A stretch of DNA of 64,000 nucleotides from Lachnospiraceae bacterium. GTDB lineage: Bacteria > Bacillota > Clostridia > Lachnospirales > Lachnospiraceae. Positions 14,881 to 24,289 of the stretch are shown piece by piece. Both the position numbers and the translations under genes were made by a program. Every line of letters begins with the position of its first letter. Position 1 is the stretch's first letter. Under the pieces are notes generated by a model. It was given only the letters and a program-made list of their open reading frames with translations. It did no database searches and was not told the origin of the DNA. The stretch spans positions 6,076,001 to 6,140,000 of the forward strand of contig AP025576.1 of the NCBI GenBank assembly GCA_022845955.1. Reading direction: 5' to 3'.

Positions 14881-17800
14881 TCATGAAAACAGCCCCGAAA
14901 AGCCTTCCGTCAAATGGGCTGCCGGAGGAATGGCCCACGTAAAGCCTTCCTCTTTGAATGCCTCCAACGTAACTGTACAGTCCACCCGTATCCTGCTCTC
15001 CCCGGCTCCCGTACGATTATGGTAATCCAGAAGGGGCGCCAGGATATCCCGGTTGGCATCCGTCATCCGCGCAAGCAGAAGCGGGCCATAGGAGGAATCC
15101 GGCACGATAAGCAGCCCCGGAACCATAGCCAGCGCCACCTCCTTCATGGAAGGGGGCAGCGGGTTGAGCAGATGGAATGCGGTTCTCCGCGATTTCCCCA
15201 GGGCAAGCACCGCAGCCGCACACCAGTCCACCGGCGTCAGATCCACCGGCAGCCGGGCCATGGATTCGGTTATGGCACCCGCACACCGCACCGCCCGCAT
15301 CAAAAGGAAGGCGGCGTTGTTCTCCGGATTCCTCTGGAACACCTGATCCGTGCATCGTCCCGTAATCCGTCCGAGCCGGTAAACTCTGGCATGCAGCCCT
15401 TTTTCCTCCATCGCCCTGTAAACCTCCGCCTCTGCAAGGAATTTACTCCTGATGTATATGTTGTCCTCCCAGTTCTGGCCGATATAAAAATCCGCTTCGG
15501 TGAAAACTGCCGTTTTTTCCGGCTCCCCGACAAGGAAATCGCCGCTGATGCTGGCCGTGGATATATAATGCAGCATTGCGTCTGCCTGAAGGGCCAGCCC
15601 GATCATAGTCTCTGTACCGGTCACGTTTGTGGTGAGGAATTCCCCGGCATCCGCCGCATAATGACGCACATCCGCCGCACTGTGGTATATTCCGTCAATC
15701 TCCTCCGCCAACGCCTTCCACTGCTTTTCCTCCATCCCCAGGCGGGGCAGCGCCAGATCCCCGTCCGCCGTCTGTATACGGCTTCTGACACCGGCACTCC
15801 AGCCGGCTCCGAAATACCAGGAAAGAGTATCCTCCAGCCGCTTTTTGTCTCCGCCCCTGACCAGGCATACCACGCGTACTCCCGGGCGGGCCAGAAGCTC
15901 CTTCAGAAGATGGGCGCCGAAAAAGCCGGTGGCGCCGGTAAGCAGCACGTTTTTCTCTTCCGTAAGGACTGGCCGGGCCGGAGGGACTTTTGCCGGATAA
16001 GCCGGCGCCTCCTCTTTTCGGTTTTCCGGCCCTGCGCCCGCCAGTATTGCCGCCTGCGCCCTGGCTGTGGGATTTTCATAAAACCGGGCCATGGTCATTT
16101 CCATCCCCTCATTAAAATAGCGGCTGAGCACGCTCAACGCGCCCAGAGAGGTGCCTCCCTGTTCAAAAAAGGAAAGCCCGGGTGAAAGATCCTCCTTCCC
16201 AAGGACTGCGGACCATATGCGCAGGAGTTTATCCTCCAGGCCGTTCCCGGCCTTTTTTTGTTCCTTTCCGGACGGACAAAAACCCGGCTCCGGGCTGGAA
16301 ATGACGCCGGTGTTTTTTACAGGAGCCGGATCCGGCATACGAAACGCGGCAGCCTTTGTTTCCGGTCTGTCCTCCTCTTTATCCCGGTTCTTTTTCAGCA
16401 GAAGCAAATCCACTTTCCCGTTGGGTGTCACAGGCAGACGGTCCAGCCGGCAGAACCGTCCGGGCACCATCACCTCCGTCAGGCAGGAACGCAGCCAGGT
16501 GCGGATCTCCTCTTCCCTGTCCCCGCCGTCCCTGCTCACATAATAAGCGATCAGCTCCGTGGAACCGTCCGGTTTCTTTACAGGAACCACCGCCGCCTGG
16601 GAAGCAGCCCCGGACTCCAGGATACTGTTAACGATTTCGTCAAGCTCCACCCGCTGCCCATTGATTTTCACCTGGTCATCCCGGCGTCCCAGGAATTCGA
16701 TCCGGCCGTCCGCCCGCAGCCTTCCTATATCCCCGCTTTGATACATCCGCTGTTCCGGGAAATAAATATCCGGGAAGAACCTTTCTTCCGTAAGCTCCGG
16801 CCGCCCTATGTAGCCTTCGGCAATCCCCTCGCCCGCAAGGTAAAGCTCGCCTGCAGCCGTGGGAATAACCGGCCGCCGTTCCCCGTCCAGGACATAAACC
16901 CTGCAGTTGGAGAGCGGGCAGCCGATGGTAATCCGCCTGCCGGGCACCACCTCTTCCGCGGTGGTGCAGACCGCCGCTTCCGTGGGGCCGTACATATTAA
17001 GCAGCGTCCCCTGGCATACCTGCCGGAAATCCGCCGCCAGAGTCTCCGTGAGAGGTTCCCCTCCGGCTATAACCAGCTTCAGGCCGGCCGCTGCCTGCCG
17101 GAAGGTTTCATTTCCCAGGCACATCTGCAGCCTGGATGCCGTCATCTGCATGAACTCCGCGCCGGTGTCCCGGATGAGGCCGGCCAGCTTCCAGGACAGC
17201 ATCATTTCCTCCTCATCCGCCATCACCACCGGATTTCCCAGAGCGAGCGGGAACAGGGATTCCACAATAAAGATATCAAACATCATATTGGCCGTACAGA
17301 GCACAGGCCCGGTAACCGCAGCCATGCGCATTTTCATATTGGCGAACAGATTGGACAGGCTGCGGTGGCGCAGCATGACCCCCTTCGGCCTCCCGGTGGA
17401 ACCGGAAGTAAACAGGACATGGATCAAATCTTCCCCGTTTATTCCCGTATCTTCCCAGGCACCTGTCTCCGTCCCCTTTACCGGAAGAAGGGGAAGCGCC
17501 GTTTTTTGCTGCATATTCTCTCTGTTTTCTTCATCGCACAGAACCATGGCGGCTCCCGCCGTCTCCAGGATATAGCGCACCCTTTTTTCCGGCAGGGACG
17601 CCCCCAGCGGCACATAGGCGCAGCCGGCCTTTAAAATACCCAGCATCCCCGCCAGCAGCCAGGGCGTACGGGCGGTGCACAGGCCGATACGATCCCCTCG
17701 TGCCGCGCCGGCTTCATGAAGCCTGTATGCCACGCCCCCCGCCATCTGTTCCAGCATTCGGCAGGTAAGCTTCTTTCCATGATAAATGACCGCGGTTTCC

Positions 17801-20800
17801 CCGGGATACAGTCTCGCCCGGTTGCGTATCATCTGATGCACCGGCTGATTCAGATAAGGCATAAACCGGTAGTTGGGAATCTCGATCCGCTCCATCTGAT
17901 CCCCCGCATCCAGAACAGACAGCTCACCGATAGTCTCCGCCTCCCCTTCCACAAGCCCTCTGGCAATGGTTTCCAGGCTTCTTGCATAAAGCCTTATCGT
18001 CTCATCTTCAAACAGGGAAGAGGCATATTCAAACTGCAGCCGGAATTCCCCCTCCTCCTGCACCAGTTCCATAAACAGCTCGGTCTTTGCGGTTCCGGTG
18101 AAAACAGGCACATATTCCATGGGTGTTTCCCCCAGGGCCAGCTTACCCGTCTCAAAGGGGCGCATGGAAAAAGCGGCCTGGTACAGGGGATTATCCGAAA
18201 AGCTTCTGGGCAGCCCCAACATAGCTATCATTTCCTCCAGGGAGCAATCCGGATGCTCCAGCATTCCGGTCACTTCCTGCCTTACCTCCTGAAGATAAGG
18301 CAGGATCCGTGCATCCCTGTCAATCCGCAGACGAAGGGGCATGGTATTGATAAACGGGCCGCATATTTCCTGCAGCTGTCTGTGGTTCCTTCCCGCTGCC
18401 GGTGTGCCCACAAGAAGCTCCTTTTTCCCGGAAACCGCAGAAAGAAGGATACCATAGGCCCCCAGGAACAGCATATAAGGGGAAATCCCGTTTTCCCGGC
18501 ACCACCGGTTGCAGCGTTCGGTTATCTCCGCATTGATCCGGTGGGTATGGTTCTTCCCCCGGAAATCAAAGTTCTTCGGGCGCGGCTTATCGGCGGGCAG
18601 CAGCAGGGGTTCCGGAAGCGGGGATAAATGCGCCTTCCAGTACTGCCTGTCCCTTTCTTTCCCTTTTTCCGGCCGGAGGGACAGGGCATAGGCATAATCC
18701 TGATACCCCAGTTTCTCGTATTCCTGGGCGGCTCCCCGGTAATACCGGCTCAGACGCTTTGCCAGAAGGGGCGTGCTCATGCCGTCCGCAATGATATGAT
18801 GCACATCGATGATAAGGTACCACGCCCCCTGCATATCCTGCCAAAGGCCGGCACGCAGCAGAGGCGCTTCCGCCAGGCAGAAGGGCCTGCATATCTGCCC
18901 GGCGGCTTCCTCCAGGCTTTCCCCCCGCAGCAGCGGCAGGGAAAAAGGAACCGCCCCGCTGATACGGGCAAATACGCCATCCTCCTCCTGTACAAAGGCG
19001 GTACGGAAAATTCCGTCTCCCGCGATCACCTTCCGGAACGCGTCCTCCAGCCTCTCCCGATCCACAGCCCCGCGGATCCGGAAAGCGCCCGCCATATGAT
19101 AGGCAAATCCCTGGGAATCCATGCAGGACTGCACATATATCCCCTGCTGGACAGGCGTGAGCGGGTACCGCTCCAGCTTCGGGGCGGGACGCAGCTCCTG
19201 GGTATGGGTTTCCTCCTGCAGCTTTTGCTCCCCGCCGATATAACGGGCCAGGCGGCCTGCCGTCCGGCAGGCATACAGATCCGAAATCCGCAGCAGTTTC
19301 CCCGTGTGATCCTCAAGCTGTGCCAGCACTTCCATGGCATTCAGGGAATTCCCCCCGCACAGGAAATAATCGCTGTCCGCACCCATCTCCTCTTTTTCCA
19401 GGACCGCCCTGAAAATCTCCAGAATCCGTCCGGTCAGGGCATCCTCCGAAGCGGCGGACAGGCAGGCCTTTTCTTCCGCCGGCAGAGGCAGCTTCTCTTC
19501 ATCCACCTTACCGCTGGGCGTAAGAGGAAGCCGGTCAAGCCGGATAACAAAGGAAGGGATCATATATTGAGGCAGGTAAGAGGCCGAAAAAGCAAGCAGC
19601 TCCATCTCCGGTATTTCCTTCTGCGCGCAGTAATAAGCCGTAAGGACCATCTGCCCGTTCAGCGGGCATACCCTGGCGGCGGCTTCCTCCACCCCGGGAT
19701 AGGAAGCGATACAGTCCGCCACTTCCTGCGGCTCGATGCGCAGCCCCCGCAGCTTCACCTGCCGGTCCAGACGGCCGGCCAGAACAATTTCCCCCTCCGC
19801 CGTCCATCGGGCCACATCCCCGGTGGCATAGATCCTCTCTCCCGCTTCAAAAGGATTTTCCAGAAAGCTTTGTTCCGTCAGCTTTGGCGCATTGCGGTAG
19901 CCCCTGCCCACACAGACGCCGCCGATGTACAATTGTCCGTAAACGCCTACCGGCTGGGGATTCATCCAGGGATCCAGCACATACATCCGGCAGTTGGGCA
20001 TGGGTTTCCCAACCGTGATGGCAGATGCATCCCCCAGCTCTTTCATACTCACGGCCACAGTGGTTTCCGAAGGCCCGTACTGGTTATAGATCCGGGCATT
20101 GGTACTGTTTCTGAGAAGCTTGAGAAGCTCTCCCGTAAACGCCTCCCCGCCGCAGACGATACTTTCCATGCGGCGCATGGCGCGGGAAAAGGCAGGATCC
20201 TTCAGAAACGCCGTGAGCCTGGACGGCGTTATGGACAAAAATCCCGCTGCATACCCGTTGATCAGTTCCGCCAGCCTGCGGGGTGATTCCTGCTCTTCCT
20301 CCTGAGGCAGGATGACCGTTCTGCCATTGAGAAGGGCGGCGGTGCTTTCCAGGGTAAAAGCGTCAAAGCCCACATTGCATACGGACAGCACCGCCCCTTT
20401 CCCATAGATAGGCGTCATTGCCTTGACCAGATTCAGAAGGCTGCGCCGGGTGATTTCCACGCCCTTCGGCTCTCCGGTACTGCCTGAGGTATATACCACA
20501 TAGGCCAGAGCCTCCGGTTTTGTCCGGGCCGCTTCTTTTCCCGTACCGCTTCCGGTGAGCTGTTCCGGGAACAACATCCGGATATCCGCCCCTTCCCTTC
20601 TCAGCCGGCCGGCCATCTCCTCATCCGTAAGCAGCACTCCGGCGCCGCTTTTCCGGCAGACAGCCAGGATCCGTTTCACCGGAAGCTGTGCGGACAGCAG
20701 CAGATAGGCATTTCCCGAACGCAGCGTCCCCAGCATTGCGGCCAGCAGCGCAAACTGCCTGGGCAAAAGGATAGCCGCCACCCCTTTTTCTTCCCCGAAA

Positions 20801-22314
20801 AACGGCTCCAGCCCTTCCGAAACGGCGCAGGCCCAATCGGAAAGCTGTGAATAGGTCAGACGGTTCCCGCGGCAGATAGCCGCAGCGCGCTGCGGATATT
20901 CCCTTACCACCTGTTCAAATACCTGGTACAGCCCCGTTTCCTCCAGATACTGCCCGGTGCTGTTAAAGGTATAGAGTACCTTTTCCCGTTCCTCCCTGCC
21001 AAGCACGGAAAGACGGCAGAGCGGCTTATCCGGATTGTGCAGGGCCTCCATAAGGATATTCACCAGATTTTCATGGAGCCTGGCAATTTCTTCCTCCGCA
21101 AAAAACTGGGAAAGGTAATCATAATCCACACAATACTGCTTGTGGCTTTCCATATTGCTCAGGTGGATACACAGCTGTTCCGCCTGATAACCGCTGTAAT
21201 GCCATCTTCCGTCAAAGACCACACAGGCATCCCTGTTCTCGTATACAACGCTGTCCTGATAGGACAACGCGATATGGAAAAGCCTTCCGTCCTCCCGTCC
21301 CCCGCGGTCCGCCAGACGGACAATATGGGAAAAAGGATACCGCTGGTGACGCAGCAGTTCATACCAGGCGTCCATCAGCTCCTCGTTAAACCGGTCCAGG
21401 CTCCATTCATCCTGAATCTCATTATAAAAGGGGAGGGTATTTACAAACATCCCCGTACATTGCTTCATCAAATAGCTGGAACGGTTAAAAATGGGCACAC
21501 CCACCGTAAAACGGGCGGCACCCCCTATCCGCCGGAAATAAATAGCCAGCGCCATATAAAATACCGCAAAAGGGGCCACCCTGTTTTTCAGGCAATACAG
21601 ATAAATAGCGTGGTTGAGCACCTGGGGAAGCCGGAAGCTGAGCCTTCTCCCCACAGGACTCACCGCCGCGCTTTTTATGGATTTGATAACGGAAGGCTCT
21701 CCTGCCTTCTCCACCTGCTCTTTCCAATACTGCTCATCCTTCCGCCGGGCCTTTCCCGCCAGATATTCCTCTTCCTCCTGCAGGTGCCGATCATAGGCCG
21801 GTATTTCCCCGGTATCCGGCTCTTCCCCTGCCAGCAGTGCCAGATACGTACGCCCGATCCGGTTGCAGACCAGCATCTGGGACCAGCCGTCCGATATAAG
21901 ATGATGAAGTTTAACAAAAAAACCACCGGCATTTTCGCCGGTGCAAAAAAGGGCAAAACGATACAGGGGGGCATCCAGTATCGGAATTACCTCCCTGCTC
22001 ATTGCAGTCTCCCAACTGCTGATTCCCTCCTGATCCGTATGGGTAAAATCATAGATATCAAAATTCTGTTCCTGATAAGGGGCAAAATACTGCACAGGCT
22101 TCTCCCCCTGCAGCGTGATTCTGGTCCGCAGCGTAGCATCTGCTTCCAACAGCATGCAGATGCTCCTCTGCAGCAGCACAAAATCTATTTTCCCCCGGAT
22201 GCTTACGGTCGTACTGATATAATTGATAGATGTTCCCGGATAGGCCTGCTCCAGATTCCAGATATTCCACTGGCTCTGGGACAGGGAAAATACGGTTCTC
22301 CCTTCAAAGTCCAC
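14881..22314 (-). CDS. Two-module nonribosomal peptide synthetase with terminal reductase
   Basis: The 2477-residue domain order read from motifs is as follows. C1 is residues 1-440 (HHLISDG at 137). A1 is 455-940 (YTSGSTGEPKGV, NQYGPSET, core lysine 936). T1 carries its pantetheine Ser at 990 in CGGNSL. C2 is 1045-1470 (HHIIADG at 1172). A2 is 1490-1975 (FTSGSTGRPKGV, NMYGPTEA, lysine 1967). A 47-residue Pro/Lys-rich linker leads to T2 (Ser2056 in QGGTSL). The reductase domain is 2120-2477, with GATGFFG at 2127 and catalytic Tyr2287/Lys2291. An N-terminal C domain before the first A domain implies acylation of the first amino acid. The reductase implies NAD(P)H-dependent release as an aldehyde. 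The start is a GTG, with only a weak upstream site (GGCGGGAAG). It heads the operon that also encodes ACP, ligase and PPTase. Confidence 0.96.
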   Translation of the reverse strand: MDFEGRTVFSLSQSQWNIWNLEQAYPGTSINYISTTVSIRGKIDFVLLQRSICMLLEADATLRTRITLQGEKPVQYFAPYQEQNFDIYDFTHTDQEGISSWETAMSREVIPILDAPLYRFALFCTGENAGGFFVKLHHLISDGWSQMLVCNRIGRTYLALLAGEEPDTGEIPAYDRHLQEEEEYLAGKARRKDEQYWKEQVEKAGEPSVIKSIKSAAVSPVGRRLSFRLPQVLNHAIYLYCLKNRVAPFAVFYMALAIYFRRIGGAARFTVGVPIFNRSSYLMKQCTGMFVNTLPFYNEIQDEWSLDRFNEELMDAWYELLRHQRYPFSHIVRLADRGGREDGRLFHIALSYQDSVVYENRDACVVFDGRWHYSGYQAEQLCIHLSNMESHKQYCVDYDYLSQFFAEEEIARLHENLVNILMEALHNPDKPLCRLSVLGREEREKVLYTFNSTGQYLEETGLYQVFEQVVREYPQRAAAICRGNRLTYSQLSDWACAVSEGLEPFFGEEKGVAAILLPRQFALLAAMLGTLRSGNAYLLLSAQLPVKRILAVCRKSGAGVLLTDEEMAGRLRREGADIRMLFPEQLTGSGTGKEAARTKPEALAYVVYTSGSTGEPKGVEITRRSLLNLVKAMTPIYGKGAVLSVCNVGFDAFTLESTAALLNGRTVILPQEEEQESPRRLAELINGYAAGFLSITPSRLTAFLKDPAFSRAMRRMESIVCGGEAFTGELLKLLRNSTNARIYNQYGPSETTVAVSMKELGDASAITVGKPMPNCRMYVLDPWMNPQPVGVYGQLYIGGVCVGRGYRNAPKLTEQSFLENPFEAGERIYATGDVARWTAEGEIVLAGRLDRQVKLRGLRIEPQEVADCIASYPGVEEAAARVCPLNGQMVLTAYYCAQKEIPEMELLAFSASYLPQYMIPSFVIRLDRLPLTPSGKVDEEKLPLPAEEKACLSAASEDALTGRILEIFRAVLEKEEMGADSDYFLCGGNSLNAMEVLAQLEDHTGKLLRISDLYACRTAGRLARYIGGEQKLQEETHTQELRPAPKLERYPLTPVQQGIYVQSCMDSQGFAYHMAGAFRIRGAVDRERLEDAFRKVIAGDGIFRTAFVQEEDGVFARISGAVPFSLPLLRGESLEEAAGQICRPFCLAEAPLLRAGLWQDMQGAWYLIIDVHHIIADGMSTPLLAKRLSRYYRGAAQEYEKLGYQDYAYALSLRPEKGKERDRQYWKAHLSPLPEPLLLPADKPRPKNFDFRGKNHTHRINAEITERCNRWCRENGISPYMLFLGAYGILLSAVSGKKELLVGTPAAGRNHRQLQEICGPFINTMPLRLRIDRDARILPYLQEVRQEVTGMLEHPDCSLEEMIAMLGLPRSFSDNPLYQAAFSMRPFETGKLALGETPMEYVPVFTGTAKTELFMELVQEEGEFRLQFEYASSLFEDETIRLYARSLETIARGLVEGEAETIGELSVLDAGDQMERIEIPNYRFMPYLNQPVHQMIRNRARLYPGETAVIYHGKKLTCRMLEQMAGGVAYRLHEAGAARGDRIGLCTARTPWLLAGMLGILKAGCAYVPLGASLPEKRVRYILETAGAAMVLCDEENRENMQQKTALPLLPVKGTETGAWEDTGINGEDLIHVLFTSGSTGRPKGVMLRHRSLSNLFANMKMRMAAVTGPVLCTANMMFDIFIVESLFPLALGNPVVMADEEEMMLSWKLAGLIRDTGAEFMQMTASRLQMCLGNETFRQAAAGLKLVIAGGEPLTETLAADFRQVCQGTLLNMYGPTEAAVCTTAEEVVPGRRITIGCPLSNCRVYVLDGERRPVIPTAAGELYLAGEGIAEGYIGRPELTEERFFPDIYFPEQRMYQSGDIGRLRADGRIEFLGRRDDQVKINGQRVELDEIVNSILESGAASQAAVVPVKKPDGSTELIAYYVSRDGGDREEEIRTWLRSCLTEVMVPGRFCRLDRLPVTPNGKVDLLLLKKNRDKEEDRPETKAAAFRMPDPAPVKNTGVISSPEPGFCPSGKEQKKAGNGLEDKLLRIWSAVLGKEDLSPGLSFFEQGGTSLGALSVLSRYFNEGMEMTMARFYENPTARAQAAILAGAGPENRKEEAPAYPAKVPPARPVLTEEKNVLLTGATGFFGAHLLKELLARPGVRVVCLVRGGDKKRLEDTLSWYFGAGWSAGVRSRIQTADGDLALPRLGMEEKQWKALAEEIDGIYHSAADVRHYAADAGEFLTTNVTGTETMIGLALQADAMLHYISTASISGDFLVGEPEKTAVFTEADFYIGQNWEDNIYIRSKFLAEAEVYRAMEEKGLHARVYRLGRITGRCTDQVFQRNPENNAAFLLMRAVRCAGAITESMARLPVDLTPVDWCAAAVLALGKSRRTAFHLLNPLPPSMKEVALAMVPGLLIVPDSSYGPLLLARMTDANRDILAPLLDYHNRTGAGESRIRVDCTVTLEAFKEEGFTWAIPPAAHLTEGFSGLFS

Positions 22315-22388
22315 TGCTTCTTCCCGCCCTTTTCAACTAGTCGCTCCGCTGTCTCCCGATGCCGGGAAACGTTTTTATATACATTCTA

Positions 22389-22417
22389 TTTATACCGTTT
22401 TTTGTGCATAAATGCAA
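22389..22417 (-). promoter_or_regulatory. Putative promoter of the NRPS operon
   Basis: The minus strand has TTGCAT (22417-22412), a 17-base spacer and TATAAA (22394-22389), about 70 bases upstream of the NRPS start. No strong operator palindrome is evident next to it. Confidence 0.55.
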
Positions 22418-22525
22418 TGTAATTCGCTATTCTGTAGTAAAAAGCGCTGTATTCTAAGTAAGAATGGCAAATATTATGCCCCTTTCCCATTTGGGACTGT
22501 ATGATACCTGCAATCCTTTCTGCCG

Positions 22526-24157
22526 TTACAGAGGGATATTTCCGTGTTTTTTCTTCGGTGCCTCTTCCTTCTTTCCCCGGAAAGCCTTCAAGGCGTCCAG
22601 CAGCTTTTCCCGTGTTTCCTCCGGCTTGATCACCTCATCCACATATCCCCGGGAGGCTGCCACATACGGATTGAGGAACCGTTCCTCATACTCCTTGATG
22701 CACTGGGCACGCATGGCTTCCGGATCGGAGGCCCCTTTGATCTTCCGCTTAAAGGCGATATTGACGGCGCCTTCCGCCCCCATTACCGCGATTTCCGCTA
22801 TGGGCCAGGCATACACGTAATCGGCCCCCATTTCCCTGGAATTCATGGCGATATACGCGCCGCCGTAGGCCTTGCGCATAATCAGGGAAATCTTGGGCAC
22901 CGTTGCTTCGGAATACGCATACAGCACCTTTGCCCCGTGCCGGATGATTCCGCTGTGCTCCTGGGCCGTACCGGGCAGGAAGGCCGGTACGTCCACCAAA
23001 GTCAGGATCGGCAGGCTGAAGCAGTCACAGAAACGGATAAAACGGGCTATTTTGTCAGATGCATGATAATCCAGGGATCCTCCCATCACCGCGGGCTGGT
23101 TCGCCACAAAACCCACCGTTTCCCCGTCCATCCGGGCGAATCCCACCACCGCATTTCCGGCAAAATCCTGCTGCACTTCAAAAAAGCTGCCTTTGTCCGC
23201 AATCCTGCTGATGACATCCTTCACATCGTAGGAATGCCTGGAATTATCCGGCACGATGCTCTGCAGATCCCCGCAGGGGTTCTCGCTGTTTTTCTTGCTT
23301 CCGTGGATTTTGCGGCCCAGGCTTCCCACATGCTCCAGTACCCGGTTAACGCTGCGGGAAAGCGCCTTCTTTTCCTCCAGACGGATAACCGGCGCCTTTT
23401 CCTCAAAATGGGAAGGCAGGTAGTTCAGGAGCTTTCGCACCCCCATCATACATTCCCCTTCGGTATCGTAGGTAAAATGGGAAACGCCGCTCTTTTTCGC
23501 ATGTACCTCGGCACCGCCCAGCTCTTCCACCGTAGTGACCTCGTTGATGACCGTTTTCACCACGTTGGGGCCTGTAATAAACATTTTGGAGGTATCCTTC
23601 ACCATGAAAATAAAATCACAGATGGCGGGCGCGTAACAGGCGCCGCCGGAGCATGGCCCCAGAATCACCGCAATCTGGGGAATCACGCCGGAAGCCTTGG
23701 TATGGCGCAGGAACATCCCCGCATAACCGCTTAAGGAACTGATCCCCTCTTCAATTCTGGCACCGCCGCTGTCGTTAACGCACACAAGAGGGGCTTTCAT
23801 TTCCATTGCCATATCCTGCAGACGGCAGATTTTCATGGAATGGTACTCCCCAAGGGTGCCGCCGATTACCGTAAAATCCTCACTGGCAGCAAAAACCAGC
23901 CTTCCGTCTACATACCCATACCCCGTCACCACGCCGTCCCCCGGCACTCTTCTTTTATCCAGATCAAAATCATCGATCCTGGATTCGATAAAAGCATCGG
24001 TCTCCACGAAGGTTCCCTGGTCAAATAGCAGATCCAGCCTTTCCCTCGCCGTAAGCTTTCCTCCGGCATGCTGTTTGTCTATCTTTGACTGGCCGCCTCC
24101 CAAAAGCGCCTTCTGTCTTCTTTCGTCCAGATTCTTGTTCGCCTGTTCCCAATTCAT
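22526..24157 (-). CDS. Biotin-dependent acyl-CoA carboxylase, carboxyltransferase subunit
   Basis: A 543-residue protein of the PccB/MmdA/AccD-fusion type, which moves a carboxyl group between carboxybiotin and an acyl-CoA. Family blocks include GGKLTARERLDLLFDQGTF, NDSGGARIEEG, GPCSGGACYAPAICDF, FITGPNVVKTV, then LVDVPAFLPGTAQE, GAKVLYAYSEATVP and MGAEGAVNIAFKR. The C terminus KKKHGNIPL is typical of propionyl/methylmalonyl enzymes. No biotin carrier or decarboxylase subunit is adjacent, so acetyl-, propionyl- or methylmalonyl-CoA specificity is open. The gene has its own promoter and a palindromic operator. Confidence 0.92.
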   Translation of the reverse strand: MNWEQANKNLDERRQKALLGGGQSKIDKQHAGGKLTARERLDLLFDQGTFVETDAFIESRIDDFDLDKRRVPGDGVVTGYGYVDGRLVFAASEDFTVIGGTLGEYHSMKICRLQDMAMEMKAPLVCVNDSGGARIEEGISSLSGYAGMFLRHTKASGVIPQIAVILGPCSGGACYAPAICDFIFMVKDTSKMFITGPNVVKTVINEVTTVEELGGAEVHAKKSGVSHFTYDTEGECMMGVRKLLNYLPSHFEEKAPVIRLEEKKALSRSVNRVLEHVGSLGRKIHGSKKNSENPCGDLQSIVPDNSRHSYDVKDVISRIADKGSFFEVQQDFAGNAVVGFARMDGETVGFVANQPAVMGGSLDYHASDKIARFIRFCDCFSLPILTLVDVPAFLPGTAQEHSGIIRHGAKVLYAYSEATVPKISLIMRKAYGGAYIAMNSREMGADYVYAWPIAEIAVMGAEGAVNIAFKRKIKGASDPEAMRAQCIKEYEERFLNPYVAASRGYVDEVIKPEETREKLLDALKAFRGKKEEAPKKKHGNIPL

Positions 24158-24205
24158 GTATGGAATCCTCCTGAATCACTTGTTTATCTAACTATTTGAA
24201 CTTAT

Positions 24206-24228
24206 AATAATTTGAATATCAAATTATT
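24206..24228. promoter_or_regulatory. Palindromic operator resembling FabT boxes
   Basis: AATAATTTGA-ATA-TCAAATTATT is a perfect palindrome with 10-base arms. It lies between the predicted transcription start and the carboxyltransferase ATG. Its core, TTTGA-N3-TCAAA, fits the published FabT (MarR family, fatty-acid synthesis repressor) box as I recall it. The regulator is not encoded in this window. Confidence 0.6.
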
Positions 24229-24236
24229 TAATCATT

Positions 24237-24264
24237 ATTATAGCACGGCTGGGAAAAAGTGCAA
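24237..24264 (-). promoter_or_regulatory. Promoter of the carboxyltransferase gene
   Basis: TTGCAC (24264-24259), a 16-base spacer and a consensus TATAAT (24242-24237) on the minus strand. The spacer overlaps the hairpin at 24242-24283. Confidence 0.7.
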
Positions 24265-24289
24265 TCTTTTTTTCAGCCGTGCTTTTTTA
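24242..24289. terminator. Hairpin between glf and the carboxyltransferase promoter
   Basis: AGCACGGCTG and CAGCCGTGCT form a 10-bp stem. The T-run follows on the plus strand, while glf is on the minus strand, so for glf this is an incomplete terminator. It sits on top of the downstream gene's promoter. Confidence 0.5.

Noticed and set aside
14914..22422. Several plus-strand frames of 300-550 codons opposite the NRPS
   Set aside because: They are low-complexity, Arg/Pro/His-rich translations of the opposite strand, without ribosome sites.
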